64,000 nt of DNA from Chelydra serpentina (taxonomy: Eukaryota; Chordata; Testudines; Chelydridae), in assembly GCA_037349315.1 (NCBI GenBank), contig JBAIAC010000001.1:5808001-5872000 (forward strand), given 5' to 3'. The translations under genes and the position numbers were made by a program. The notes beneath the pieces are model-generated. The model did no database searches. It was not told the DNA's origin and saw nothing but the letters and a program-made list of their open reading frames with translations. Of the stretch, positions 10,922 to 22,419 are shown one piece after another (within the stretch, counting starts at the first letter, position 1; the number at the start of each line of letters is the position of its first letter).

Positions 10922-11100
10922 GTCATAGAATATCAGGGTTGGAAGGGACCTTAGGAAGTCATCTAGTCCAACCCCCTGCTCAAAGCAGGGCCAATCCCCA
11001 TTTTTTGCCCCAGATCCCTAAATGGCCCCCTCAAGGATTGAACTCACAATCCTGGGTTTAGCAGGCCAATGCTCAAACCACTGAGCTATCCCTCCCCTCC
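10922..11100 (-). mobile_element. tRNA-derived SINE with CR1-type 3' tail (tortoise Pol III SINE type)
   Basis: Read on the minus strand from 11100, the element begins GGGGAGGGATAGCTCAGTGG. This tRNA-like 5' part has an A box at 11088-11071 (TAGCTCAGTGGTTTGAGC) and a B box at 11045-11035 (GAGTTCAATCC). After an unrelated body it ends in a CR1 3' tail, TAGATGACTTCCTAAGGTCC and CCAACCCTGATATTCTATGA. This is the established design in which a SINE borrows the 3' end recognised by the CR1 reverse transcriptase. Both Pol III boxes are well preserved and the copy looks full length. Confidence 0.9.
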
Positions 11101-13883
11101 CCCAAAAAATTCTACCTGAATGAACCACTGGAAAAGTACTATGAGTGCATGTTTGCATATAGGTCATACCAGCATACATCCTGAATATCATCTTATTCTT
11201 GGACTGCACTGTCCAATATTCCTTAATAAGAAGAGACAAATATTGTATTGTGCAATCAAGACCAACCCCTGAATGTACAGTAGCTGCATTGGCAACTATA
11301 GTATGCCTAAATGTAAATTCTGTCTCGGTATAGGCAGTTGTTAGTGCCTGAAGATTTAATGCTATATTCAAGATTTATTATAGAATAGTAGCTAAAAGGT
11401 GGTGGAAAATAATCTTTAATGTGTATGTGTGTGACATTCCAGATAATAAAACCCTTAAGTGGCAACATACACAGAGGTAAGATATACTCTTACTCTTTTA
11501 TAAGAGTCAGGGCGACTACAGTCTGGACAAAGAATTGACATGCTTTAAGATTACTTTTGATTTTCTTCCCTTCTCATTGGAATTTTTGTTGATGCTTAAG
11601 GTAATAAAATGATAATATATTTCTAATAAATTATACTTATTGTATCAGCTCATCCTGGTGCATATTTGGTATAATTTCCTTGCAATAATACATGTTTTCT
11701 AATTAGGGAGCAGATCCCAAGGCTGAAATAGTTCATCTTTATCAGGAAAGTGATCCTTTCCCTACAAGCGGTGTACACTTAAAGGACTTAATGAGCCATG
11801 AGCTGACATTTCAACCATTAAAATCTGACTGAAAATGAAAAAAAAAATGTTTCTTTTATTTATGGGGGCTGCTAAAGTGCAATTTTGGCAATGTTGTTAG
11901 CAGGTTATCAAAGGAATACAGCTCAGGTTTTATTATTAGTCAGACCCAACAACAAAATATGGGCTGGATTGGGAGTAGGGAGAAGTAAGCCAATTTAAAT
12001 AAATTACAATTACTGGCTGTGGTTGATCGACTAAAATTGTCTCTCATACATACAAAAAACCAATGCCTCTTAAGGTAGGTTAATAGAGGTTTTACAGATA
12101 GCTGGTAAATTATAAGCAAGCAATTTTACAATCTGGAGAACAATTTAATATGGCTGGTCAATGATTAATCTTGTTGAGCTGACCTAACAGAACGTCAAGC
12201 AGCATTCTGTTCTCAAGTACAGAAAGCCCCGGGTTCAGGAGCAGGGTCAGACATTTCACTCTCCTGCTGGCAGAGGAGGGGAGCCTGGCTGGGTTTGGTT
12301 TTTGTACAATGCTCCCTATTGAGTAAGCCATGCTATGATGATTAATATTAGCTTTAGAAGCTGCTAATCTCCATACAATCCTTACTTGAGCTAAATCACT
12401 CAGGGCCACATTCTGCCTCTTTTACTAGACCTGAAAGTATAATTTCCATCTTGAGGAGACATACCTGTGCTATCTCTGATCGAGCTAGCCCACTAAAAAT
12501 AGAAGCTTAGCCACTATGGCACAAGCAGAAGGACAGGCTCCCCACCCTAAATACACTCCCATCTGAAACTCCAGCTTTGTGCTCAGAAATGCTAGCCCAT
12601 CCAGCTACTTGTGCTGCTGTGACTACACTTCTATTTTTAGTGCACTAGCTTGATCAGACCTAGCAGGGGGAGTGGAAGATTAATGCATGGGTCCATGGGG
12701 CCCATGCCCAAGGTTCTCCAGCCAATCATCCCCCTACCCGCCCCCCACCCCGGGGGTAAGAGAGTAAAGTAATCTCTTGATGAAACATGAGCAAATTCTG
12801 TCGCAGTCAGCTAGGCCTAGTAGTCCAAACATAGCAAGGGATTCAAAGGGCCATTTAAATCAAGATGCCTCTCCTGAAGACAGAGGATGAGCGAATGTTT
12901 TTGATACAAGGGGCAGGCTGTTAGATATAGGAATTAACAAAGGAATCTCCAGATGATAATGTGCAATTGGTTTTATTTCAGCTCAATCACTTCCTATTTG
13001 CAGAGCCTGGGTGAATGTCTGAGGATGGCCGCACTGCACTCTTTCCTTTAGCATCACATGAAAAATTAAGTGATTGGCAGGGAGAAACTGGGTTGATGTT
13101 TGTGACAGTGAAGCTGCCTGCATAGTTTACTGTGGATTTGTAACCTGTCAGTGATGGAGGACATACATTCTCCAGCGGAGTTCTGTGAACATTGGTTGCT
13201 ATGGATACAACCCAAAGAACTCCTCAGTTCAACACTAGGCAAAGTCTTCTTGCTTTGGAATAAAATTAATTTTATTTCATGTTCAGCTGAATGAAATCCT
13301 GCAAAATCCTAAAGTGAAATCAGATTTTGATCATCCTTTTCTTTGTTTAAAAATAAACAGCCACCTTTATTCAGGAAGGAAAAACAAACAGCATATCAAT
13401 AGAATGAAAAAAATAGAAAGGCAGAAGTATGAGTGATTTGAGGGTTGGAAAAATTAATAGAAATATTCTTGTTGTTTAGCCATAAGGTTTCTTAATGCAA
13501 ACACTGAATCCAAAGTCATTACCTTTTTAAATAAGAAAAACTGTAAGTGCAATAAATAAATGTTTTTCTGAACAATATATTTTATTGATTATTTATAGCT
13601 ATTTTTGGCTGCAATATGTCAGAGTACATTCCCTTAGCAATATTTAATTAGAGTTCTCTCTCACACACACACCCTTTTATTTTTCATTCTGGGTCAATTT
13701 TGCCCATTTCTATGTTTTTCCTTGAAGTAGTGATCAGTCTCTTGCTAAATGCTTTTTCAGGGCTAGCTTGGGAAGCACTCACTCAAAGTGGGGAGCATTT
13801 ACTAATGAAAGTAATCCTACTGGCATCCCAATGAGACTCTTTGAGGTCCCAATTCTGCAAGATATATAATAATATATTGGCTT
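11101..13883. other. Intergenic sequence, nothing recognised
   Basis: AT-rich sequence with a short C-rich patch near 12,730-12,755. I see no gene, no paired termini and no tandem array. Frames of 60-83 codons here lack any recognisable motif. Confidence 0.5.
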
Positions 13884-14249
13884 TATAGAGCCCTGGATGT
13901 GGACTCAGGAGACCTGCATTCTAGTTCTAGCTTGGTCACTAGCCTTCTGGCCACTGTTCCCTCTAAGCTGTGCACATAGATCCTTAACCCCGCGCACATG
14001 GCGAAACACCGTATGCACAAAAAATTGCACAGAAGCACAATTTGCACAGCAGAAATTTTTTGCCCACACGGCCTGCCATAAATTAGAGGGAACATTGCTT
14101 CTGGGTGACGTTGGGCAAATCATTTCAATCTATTTGTGCCTCAGTTTCCCCATCTGTAAAATGGGAATAATGATACTGACTTATTTTGTAAAGTACTTTG
14201 AGATCTACAGCTGAAAAGCACTATGTAAGAGCTAGGTATTATTATTATT
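13884..14249 (+). repeat. MIR/CORE-SINE copy, split by a hAT MITE
   Basis: The left part reads GGACTCAGGAGACCTGCATT to AGCCTTCTGG and the right part CTGGGTGACG, GGGCAAATCA, then the conserved CCTCAGTTTCCCCATCTGTA and AAAATGGG. It ends with the 3' tail CTATGTAAGAGCTAGGTATT followed by ATTATTATT. Removing 13,952-14,097 and one 8-bp duplication restores a continuous MIR, which shows the order of the two insertions. Confidence 0.88.
13952..14097. mobile_element. 146-bp hAT-type MITE inside MIR
   Basis: The ends are CACTGTTCCCTCTAA and, inverted, CAATGTTCCCTCTAA. They are flanked by 8-bp duplications CTTCTGGC (13,944-13,951) and CTTCTGGG (14,098-14,105), the hAT length. The body is rich in CACA and TGCACA words and has no coding capacity. 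Confidence 0.88.
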
Positions 14250-14335
14250 CTTCAATGGAATTTCTCACATATGTATAGTTAGGCACATGCTTAAAATGCT
14301 AATTTAGGGCCTAAGGGAATGGTCACACCAGAGTG

Positions 14336-14523
14336 ACAGGTTTCAGAGTGGTAGCCATATTAGTCTGTATCTGCAAAAAGAACGAGGAGTACTTGAAGCA
14401 CCTTAGAGACTAACACATTTATTTGGGCATAAGCTTTCATGGGCTAGAACCTACTTCATCAGATGCATAGGGTGGAACATACAGTAGGAAGATATATATA
14501 TATACATACACAGAGAGAGAGAG
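14336..14523 (+). mobile_element. Penelope-like short element, single orientation
   Basis: It starts ACAGGTTTCAGAGTGGTAGC and contains CACCTTAGAGACTAACACAT and GGGCATAAGCTTTC. It then has GATGCATAGGGTGGAACATA and ends in TA/GA microsatellite. The same blocks build the palindromic element at 61.4 kb, and related ones those at 51.2 and 46.5 kb. The Penelope assignment is an inference: I recall such blocks beside GIY-YIG endonuclease coding sequence in reptile genomes. This copy is not folded back on itself. Confidence 0.6.
14489..14523. repeat. TA and GA microsatellite
   Basis: A compound array of AAGATATATATATATACATA followed by a GAGAGA run. It forms the tail of the Penelope-like element. 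Confidence 0.9.
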
Positions 14524-15494
14524 AAATGCATGCAGCAAGAAACTGATCGCTACTTCAAGCAGAAATATACAAAAAGGGATACAGAAAACTGTGGGGCCCT
14601 CATTATCCCATCACTCGTGCAAATGTAACTCACATTCACGTTAGTGGGAGTTACACACAGGATAATTGAGCCCTGGGCATTTTTCACATAGTGCAGTGCA
14701 TGATGGGATGCCCTCTCCCACAGACAGCAGGAGAAAGAAGAAGATTGGCTAACCCATTTACACGGACATGATAAACCAGTCCCCTGTGCATAGCAGAAGA
14801 ACAATGTAACCAGATTACAGCCTGAAAATCATGTTATAACCCTGCTCAACAGAAGGTTTGGAATAAGGTATAACCACAGCGCTCGGAACCATGTGCTCAC
14901 TAATCCTGGTGCTTTGGACATCAACTGTGTGTGCAGACAACCATATTATAACCTGATTAAAAACTGGATAAAAATCTGAAGTGCAGACAGGTCCTTAGAG
15001 AGATTTTTTTTTGTATTCTCCAGATGTACATCAGTGAACAGGGATGAGAATGGGACCCAAGGTAAGTGGTATGAGATTCATCTTTGATGTTTACCTATAA
15101 ACATCTGTTTAATTTAAATGATTATTTTTCAACTCATAAAGGTTAATGACAAATTAAAAGTTAAATGGATTTTTAAATTGTATATTCCAGCTGATGTATC
15201 GTACTAGCATGCACACAGAATCAGTCTACAGAAGGGGCCAAAGTTCAGAAAAATTAAGGTACTTTGAACAATCCCCATATCATATTTGCTGTGCCAAATG
15301 CAAATCGGGGTAGCAGTATACAGATCGAATATCAGGTAGTACTTTTAACTAATATTCACCATCACTTCTGAAATTATCCAACGCAGGGAGGATGAGCTTA
15401 ACTAGATTCCAAAGGAGAGCACGTGTCTGTATGATAAAGCTCTGCACCCCAACACATTTTTTACACCCAGCTTTTAACTGTACATAATATAGAA

Positions 15495-16420
15495 CAGATT
15501 TTCTCCACCTGGAGTCTCAACCCAAAATTGGGTTCCCAGAATGAGTCAAAGTGTTAGGGGACTGGCTGGGCTCAGCTCCCCACTTCAGGCATTGTCATCA
15601 TGATGACAGGGGCCAGACGTGCCAAATTTGAGTAAGAGGCACTGTGACCCCTTGCATGCAGCAAGAAACCTGAGCAGCACTGCAACCCCTGAGGTCATTA
15701 TACCTTGAAAGGGGAGCTAAGCCCAGCCAGCCCTATGGGACAAAAGCCAGGAGGGAGCAACTGGTGTCATTTTATCCAGTAAGTGCTGTCCCCCTGATGT
15801 ACCGCCTGTCCTTCAGCTAAGTGACACTCCATCTTCCGTATCCCCTGTCTGCCCCCAGCCCAGGCCACTCAACATATCCCTCCCCCAGAACTGGGTGAAT
15901 TCCTCTCTGTTCTATCAACTATCCCAGCCCCCAATTCCCCAGATCTACCCTCAACCACTTCCCCCAGCCATGACCCCTTTACCTCCAGGACGCCAAATCC
16001 CCTCCACCTCTTTATCATCTACCACCATGGGCAGTGCATGGACGCTATCCCCTCCCCCAGCCCCTTCTGCCCTCCCTTCTTTCCCCAGCCCCCCCTCAAA
16101 ACCTCCATCTCTTTCTACTCTGCACCCCAGGCCCCTGCTCTCCCCACTTCTCCTCCAGTCCCCCAAGCTCCCTACCCCTTGCAATCTGCTCTCATGGGCC
16201 ATGGGAGATGGCATGGGTTTTATGGGGGGGCGGTTGTCAGTCACTACCCGCAGTTGTCCTTAAGGGTGTTCCCTAGATGGCCAGAGTATATGGAATCTTA
16301 ACTCTGACCTTCCTGGCCCCTGATACCCCCTCCCATAGGGGTTTATCTTGGGATGTGATTATCTATGGGTCCTTAAGGTTTACAAATTGGTCCTGACCCC
16401 AAAACAGTTGAGAACCACTG
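15495..16420. mobile_element. Candidate long hAT non-autonomous element
   Basis: The right end AGTTGAGAACCACTG is a good hAT terminus. The left end CAGATTTTCTCCACCTGGAG is its diverged partner. Flanks ATATAGAA (15,487-15,494) and GTATAGAT (16,421-16,428) match at 6 of 8 positions, as expected of an old 8-bp duplication. The body is pyrimidine-rich (CCCC and CTCC runs at about 15,840-16,190), which opens spurious frames of 80-120 codons on both strands. Confidence 0.55.
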
Positions 16421-16428
16421 GTATAGAT

Positions 16429-18686
16429 TGCCACTTCAATATTTTTTCATAATTTTGTAGGCCTTGAAATTGTAGATTAATTTAAGCAATGAAACATAAG
16501 CTAGGCTAAAGAATTAGATATTCCCTTTCATAATTTCTTCTCTTGAACTTTCAGATTTCACAGTTGTGGGCAATTCCCCAGAATAAGCCAGCTAGGGAAT
16601 ACATGCTCAAACAGCATTTATTAAGTCCAAAGGCAGAACTGGCAAATGGTTACACAGACTTTACTTTCTGTCATATGTCACTTTGAAGGGGCCAAGTAAA
16701 TACCTAGTGCGGTGTTGTGGTTAGGCTGCAGTTTGCTGTTAGGGGGGAAAAAAAGCAAGTACAATTTGGCTTGTCATTTCTCTTTGCTGGTAAACACAGC
16801 TGATTTTGAAATCAGTATGTTTTTGTTTCCTGGCACAAGTTACATTTTTCTACAGCTAAGCCCATGGGCTATTTAATTTCCTGCACAGACTTTGATGCTT
16901 TTAGTGTATATCCAGCATTATGTGGTTGATTTCTTATTCATCGGCTCAGGGTGACTCCAATCTATGTGAGCAGTTACTGAAGGGTTTTCATGATGTGACA
17001 GCAAAGTAGGGTGTTCAGCTAGCTGAATAACAAAGGCAGAGCCATCAACAGTCTTCAGTGTGGGATGTCGAATTAGATTCTTTGGCAACAGCATCTATAT
17101 TGCTGCAGGAAAAGCTGCAGTTCATTAAACTGTTAGAAGATGAGGTGATATGTGCTAAAACAGGGTTGGATTAGAGCTGTAGTTGGGACCTTGAATTTCA
17201 TACAGTGAGTAAAATCATGTGGGAAACCCTCCTGCTTTTGGCAAAGTAGGAAAATAAACTATTTCATATTCTTGGCTCTGTCAAGCAACCTCAGATCTTC
17301 ATGTTCACCCACCCCACACAGAAAGGGTGTGGGGGGCATAGTAACCCCTGCAGCACCATCTGAATCCGCCTCTTGACCTGCAAGTGGGCACTCTGTGGGT
17401 GCAAGGTGCGTGGCTGGGAAGGGCCTAAAAGGATATACGCCCACCACCCACAGAGCTTAGTCCAAAGAGCCTAGGGCTCTATTATCTTTTCTGCATAGTC
17501 CCCATGTCCCAACATCTATGTATATGCTCCCAGAGTTCCTAGGAGGTACATGGCTAAGGGAGGCCCCTAGTAGGGCAAAGGTGCACCCAGGGTGGGGACT
17601 CTGGGTCTCTGTACAGATGACCTTGACAACCTGTAGATCATTGGGATCTGTGCAGATTCCTGGGGACTCAAAGTTCAGGGGAATTTTTTGCACAGTTATC
17701 CTCCCCAATGCGATGATTGACACTAGGCAAACCTCAAGCAGATTTCCAGTCAAGGGCCCATCCCATACGTTTCATCACAAAGGGGCTGGCCCATTATCTT
17801 CCCAGTGCAAGATATATGTTAACACACAGAGGACATTTGAACTGTACATTTGATCTGAGCACATTCTAGCAATCACGCTGATGGTATTCCTAAATATGAC
17901 GTGTTTTGAAAGTAAAATGTATGTGACAGGGCATTAGTGTTAACAGTTAGTCGGAGACTGCATGGTGTTATTCTCACTGACGTGTTTTGACACCACTGCC
18001 TTATTCACTGTGGGCCTGGTTTCCTCATCCTCATGCACATTAGTGCCTTATGTCATATGTTGTCCCAAAGAGTATAGGTAAGGTTCTGCTCATCATAAAT
18101 AAGGGTGGCAGTATCATGCCATAAATTAGCATGGGAGACACAACTGGAAAAACTAGCTGAGTGATGGTGTTTGTCATTCAGAAATACAAGCAGCCAACAA
18201 GACTGTGAGAGGCTATTTGGACAATCAATAACAATGACATAATAAAAGTGATGCTGAAGCAGGTGTTCTAAAAACAAAAACCATATTCATTTTACAAATA
18301 GTTTGTGTTCTGTGGGTCACTTATGTTTCAGTAGATTATATGTAGAGATGTGCGAATAATCAAAATTTCTGCAAAAAGCAAAGGAAATGTAGAATGCCGT
18401 TCAAAAACCCAGAGGAAGTGGTGTCTCCTTTATACCCTATGGTCCCATGATTAAAGCACTTACCAGGGATGTGTGTATCTACCTTGTATAGACAATTAAA
18501 TATTCAGTAGAGCACAGGGAGCAGAACCCACCTGCCTGCTCTCTCAAATGAGTGCATAGTCCTCAGCTCTATAGTCATTCCCAGTCTCTCATTCTGGCCA
18601 ATGATTATTTAAATATTCATACAAAGTGGAACAGTTTCAACAGGAGAGATTGAGGGCCACCCACCACAGAATAGCCTAGAGCCTCA
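16429..18686. other. Intergenic sequence, nothing recognised
   Basis: No gene, terminal repeat or tandem array could be supported. Short open frames near 17,260-17,850 and 18,050-18,280 show no motif. Confidence 0.5.
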
Positions 18687-18806
18687 TACTTAGAGCACTC
18701 ACCTGTAATATAGGAGACCCAAGTTCAAATCCCTTCTCCTAATCAGATAGAGCATGAACTTGAACCTGGGTCTCCCACAGCCTGTGTGAGTGCTCTAAAC
18801 ACTGGG
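18687..18806. repeat. Palindromic tRNA-like repeat
   Basis: The left arm (about 18,687-18,734) reads TTAGAGCACTCACC, GGAGACCCAAGTTCAAATCC. The right arm (about 18,757-18,806) is its reverse complement: AACTTGAACCTGGGTCTCCC, GTGAGTGCTCTAAACACTGG. Each arm resembles a tRNA gene half with a B-box-like GTTCAAATCC. Similar arms occur at 25.2 and 35.6 kb. The family name is not known to me. Confidence 0.65.
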
Positions 18807-19449
18807 ATTAGGCATGGCTTCATCCTCTGGTTTTATGAATAGTGTCTAAGTCCCCTTGTGAATTTAGCTTTAAAAAGAGATTTTAGCCAAACTATTACAT
18901 GAATTCATGTTGAATTATCAGATAGTTTCAGTTGACCTGAAACTGCATTATTCAGCAAATAAACTATTAATTCAAAAGTTTTGCCCAGCTCTAATTTTAT
19001 GTCATATTTACAGAATACTTTTCTTAATAGGATTATGTTTTCAACCCCATGGCTTTCTGAAGTAGCACTTATATTCTATATAACTTTTGATGTTCAGTTA
19101 AAAATAATTGCCCTTATTGTGGCTGGAAGAAAAAATAGCACTGAGTCAGGAGGTAAATGTGTATTATGTACTATATTTGTTAGCATTATATCTGTATAAT
19201 TTGTGCTGTACTTTATGTAACACATCTAGATGAACTATGACAATTCTGAAAATATCTGTGATATTTAGGTAAATGGTAATTCCCACAATATGGGTTTTAT
19301 ACTAATGAGTGAATGTAAAGCAGATTTCATTTGAAATAGTAGTAAATTAACATTGCACTACAAGAGGGGCCATAAAAGTGGTTTTTGGATCCAGTTAGTT
19401 TTAGGGTACAGGACAGATTGTTGCTGTGAGGAGGAGCTAGAACTCAAAT

Positions 19450-19645
19450 AGGTCTCATTAATAGGATATGCCAAGCCGCTTCCCGCAACTCCCACTGGCT
19501 GGGAATAGCAAATGGCAGCCATTGGTAGCTGCAGGCGGCCGTGCCTGCGGACGGTCAATATAAACAAATTGTCTCGAGGCCCGTCAATGGATTACCCTGA
19601 TGGGCTATGTGCGGCCCGCGGGCCGCAGGTTGTCCACCATTGGCC
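19450..19645. mobile_element. Partial hAT-type element (right end)
   Basis: The segment contains CTCCCACTGGCTGGGAATAG and GGCAGCCATTGG. It ends GCGGGCCGCAGGTTGTCCAC CATTG, the inverse of a CAATGGTGG terminus. The interior resembles the complete element at 58,958-59,291. The left terminus is missing. Its right end abuts CR1 sequence directly at about 19,645, so it either inserted into that CR1 or cut off its 3' end. Confidence 0.55.
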
Positions 19646-22065
19646 TAGCTCCATCCTCTTTGGAACCCCCCTTCAGGTAGTTGAAGGCTGCTATCAACTC
19701 CCCCCTCATTCTTATTTTCTGCAGACTATATAAGCCCAGCTCCCTCAGCCCCGCCTCATAAATTGTATGCCCTAGCCCCCTAATCATTTTCATTGCCCTC
19801 CGCTAGACTCTCTCCAATTTGTCCATATCCTTTCTGTAGTGGAGGGCCCAAAACTGGACGCAATACTCCAGACGTGGCCTCACCAGTGCCAGATAGAGGA
19901 GAATAATCACTTCCCTCGATCTGTTGGCAATGCTCCTACTAATGGAGCCCAGTATGCCATTAGCCTTCTTGGCAACAAGGGCACACTGTTGACTCATATC
20001 CAGCTTCTCGACCACTGTAATCCCCAGGTCCTTTTCTGCAGAGCTGCCACTTAGCCAGTCGGTCCCCAGCCTGTAGCGGTGCATGTGATTTTTCCATCCT
20101 AAGTACAGGACTCTGCACTTGTCCTTGTTGAACCTCATCAGATTTCTTTTGGCCCAATCCTCCAATTTATCTAGGTTAGTCTGGACCCTATCCCTACCCT
20201 CCAGCATAACTACCTCTCCCCCAAGCTTAGTGTCATCCGGGAACTTGATGAGGGTGCAATCCATCCCATCATCCAGATCATTAATGAAGATGTTGAACAA
20301 AACTGGCCTCAGGACCGACCCCTCGGGCACACCACTTGATACCGGTTGCCAACTAGACATTAAGCCATTGATCACTACCCATTGAGTCTGACAATCTATC
20401 CAGTTTCTGACCTTAAAGTCTATGAGTCTATGAGCTTTCTATCCACCTTATAGTCCATTCATCCAATCCATACTTCTTTAACTTGCTGGCAAGAATACTG
20501 TGGGAGACCATATCAAAAGCTTTGCTAAAGTCAAGGTATATCATGTCCACTGCTTTCCCCATATCCACAGAGCCAGTTATCTCATCATAGAAGGCAATCA
20601 GGTTGGTCATGTATGATTTGTCCTTGGTGAATCCATGTTGACTGTTCCTGACCACCTTCCTCTCCTCCAAGTGCTTCAAAATGGATTCCTTGAGGATCTG
20701 CTCCATGATTTTTCCAGGGACAGAGGTGAGGCTGTAGTTCCCCGGATTCTCCTCCTTCCCTTTTTTAAAGATGGACACTATATTTGCCTTTTTCTAATCA
20801 TCTGGGACTTCCCCCCCAATTGCCACGAGTTTTAAAAGATAATGGCCAATGGCTCTGCAATCACATCAGCCAACTACCTCAACATCCTCGGATGCATTGC
20901 ATCCAGCCCCATGTACTTGTGCATGTCCAGATTTTCTAAATAGTCCTTAATCTGTTCTTTCACCACTGAGGGCTGCGCACCTTCTCCCCATACTGTGCTG
21001 CACAGTGCAGCAGTCTGGGAGCTGACCTTGTCTGTGAAGACCGAGGCAAAAAAAGCATTGAGTACTTCAGCTTTTTCCACATCATCTGTCACTAGGTTGC
21101 CTCCCCCTCACACTGTGGTAAGGGCCCCACACTTTCCCTGACCTTCTTCTTGTTGCTAACATACCTGTAGAAACCCTTCTTGTTACCTTTCACATCCCTT
21201 GATAGCTGCAACTCCAGTTGTACCTTGGCCTTCCTGATTACATCCCTGCATGCTCAAGCAATATTTTTATACTCCTCCCTAATCATTTGTCCAAGTTTCC
21301 ACTTCTTGTAAGCTTCCTTTTTGTTTTTAAGCTCACAGCAGATTTCACTGTTAAGTCAAGCTGGTCGCCTGCCATATTTGCTATCCTTTCTGCATATTGG
21401 GATGGTTTGTTCCTGTGTCCTCAATAAGGCTAATTTAAATTACAGCAAGCTCTCCTAGACTCCTTTCCCCCTCATATTAGCCTTCCTGGGGATCCTGACC
21501 ATCACTTCCCTGAGGGTCTGAGGGAAGGGATCTGCTTTTCTGAAGTCCAGGGTCTGTATTCTGCTGCTCTCCTTTCCTTCCTTTTGTCAGGATCCTGAAC
21601 TCGACCATCTCATGGTCACTTCTGTCCAGATTGCCACCCACTTCTACTTCCCCTACTAATTCTTCCCTGTTTGTGGGCAGCAGGTCAAGAGGAGCACGGC
21701 CCCTAGTTGGTTCCTCCAGCACTTGCACCAGGAAGTTGTCCCCAACACTCTCCAAAAACTTCCTGGATTGTCTGTGCACTGCTGTATTGCTCTCCCAACA
21801 GATGTCAGGGTGATTGATTTCTCCCATGATAACCAGGGCCTGTGATCAGTAAACTTCCGTTAGTTGTCCAAAGAAAGCCTTGTCTACCTCATCCTCCTGG
21901 TCTGGTGGTCTATAGCAGATGCCCACCACGACATCAACCTTGTTGCTCTCACCTCTGAACTTAACCCAAAGACTCTCAACAGACTTCATACTGGAGCACT
22001 GAGCAATCATACTGCTCTCTTGCATACCAATATTTACTTTGCTCTTCACACTCATGGCTCTGCAC
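19646..22065 (-). pseudogene. CR1 LINE ORF2 remnant: endonuclease and reverse transcriptase
   Basis: Minus-strand frames appear in CR1 order. First is an APE-type endonuclease remnant (about 22,055-21,480) with ICYRPPDQ, GEINHPDICW and the closing SDHEMVEF. Next is a linker with VLNAFFASVFTDK (about 21,092-20,874). Then comes reverse transcriptase (20,778-19,803) with GNYSLTSVPGKIMEQI, QHGF, LDFSKAFDMVSH and [20 protein letters not shown]. The catalytic box reads FPDD where CR1 normally has FADD, and several stops and frameshifts separate the pieces. The end of the ORF and the whole 3' UTR are missing, because the copy stops next to a hAT fragment at 19,645. The 5' region upstream of the endonuclease is also absent. 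Confidence 0.9.
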
Positions 22066-22419
22066 CACTAACTACTTTATACAGCTGGGAGCACGGGTGG
22101 AATCCAATCCCACGTCACCTGCCAGTTCCTCCTAGCAGAATGTGGCAGTTCTTCTCCAAGCCAAAGGAAGACCTGAGCTGAGGGCTAAGGAGAGGAGAAG
22201 GGTTGGGGAAGGCATGGGGGCCCCTTCTGTGATGGGAGGGAGCGCAGACCGTCCAACTGCACCTGCCAGGCACTCATGCTGGAACCTGAAGCAGCTCCTC
22301 TCAACACAGGGGACAGGAAGGAACCCTCAGGCTAGCAGAGAGGGGTAAGGAGCAGGATGGGGGAGGCAAGGGGGAAGGGGCACCATTTAGGTAAGGAGGG
22401 AGCAGGTCAGGGAAGCTGT

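Noticed and set aside
11035..11088. A functional tRNA gene
   Set aside because: The A and B boxes belong to a SINE head. The acceptor stem cannot be completed and a CR1 tail follows.
15895..16263. Proline-rich 80-122 codon frames
   Set aside because: They come from C-rich sequence within a hAT-like element and lack any conserved pattern.
18687..18734. tRNA gene
   Set aside because: The tRNA-like arm has no closed cloverleaf and is mirrored by an inverted copy, so it is a repeat.
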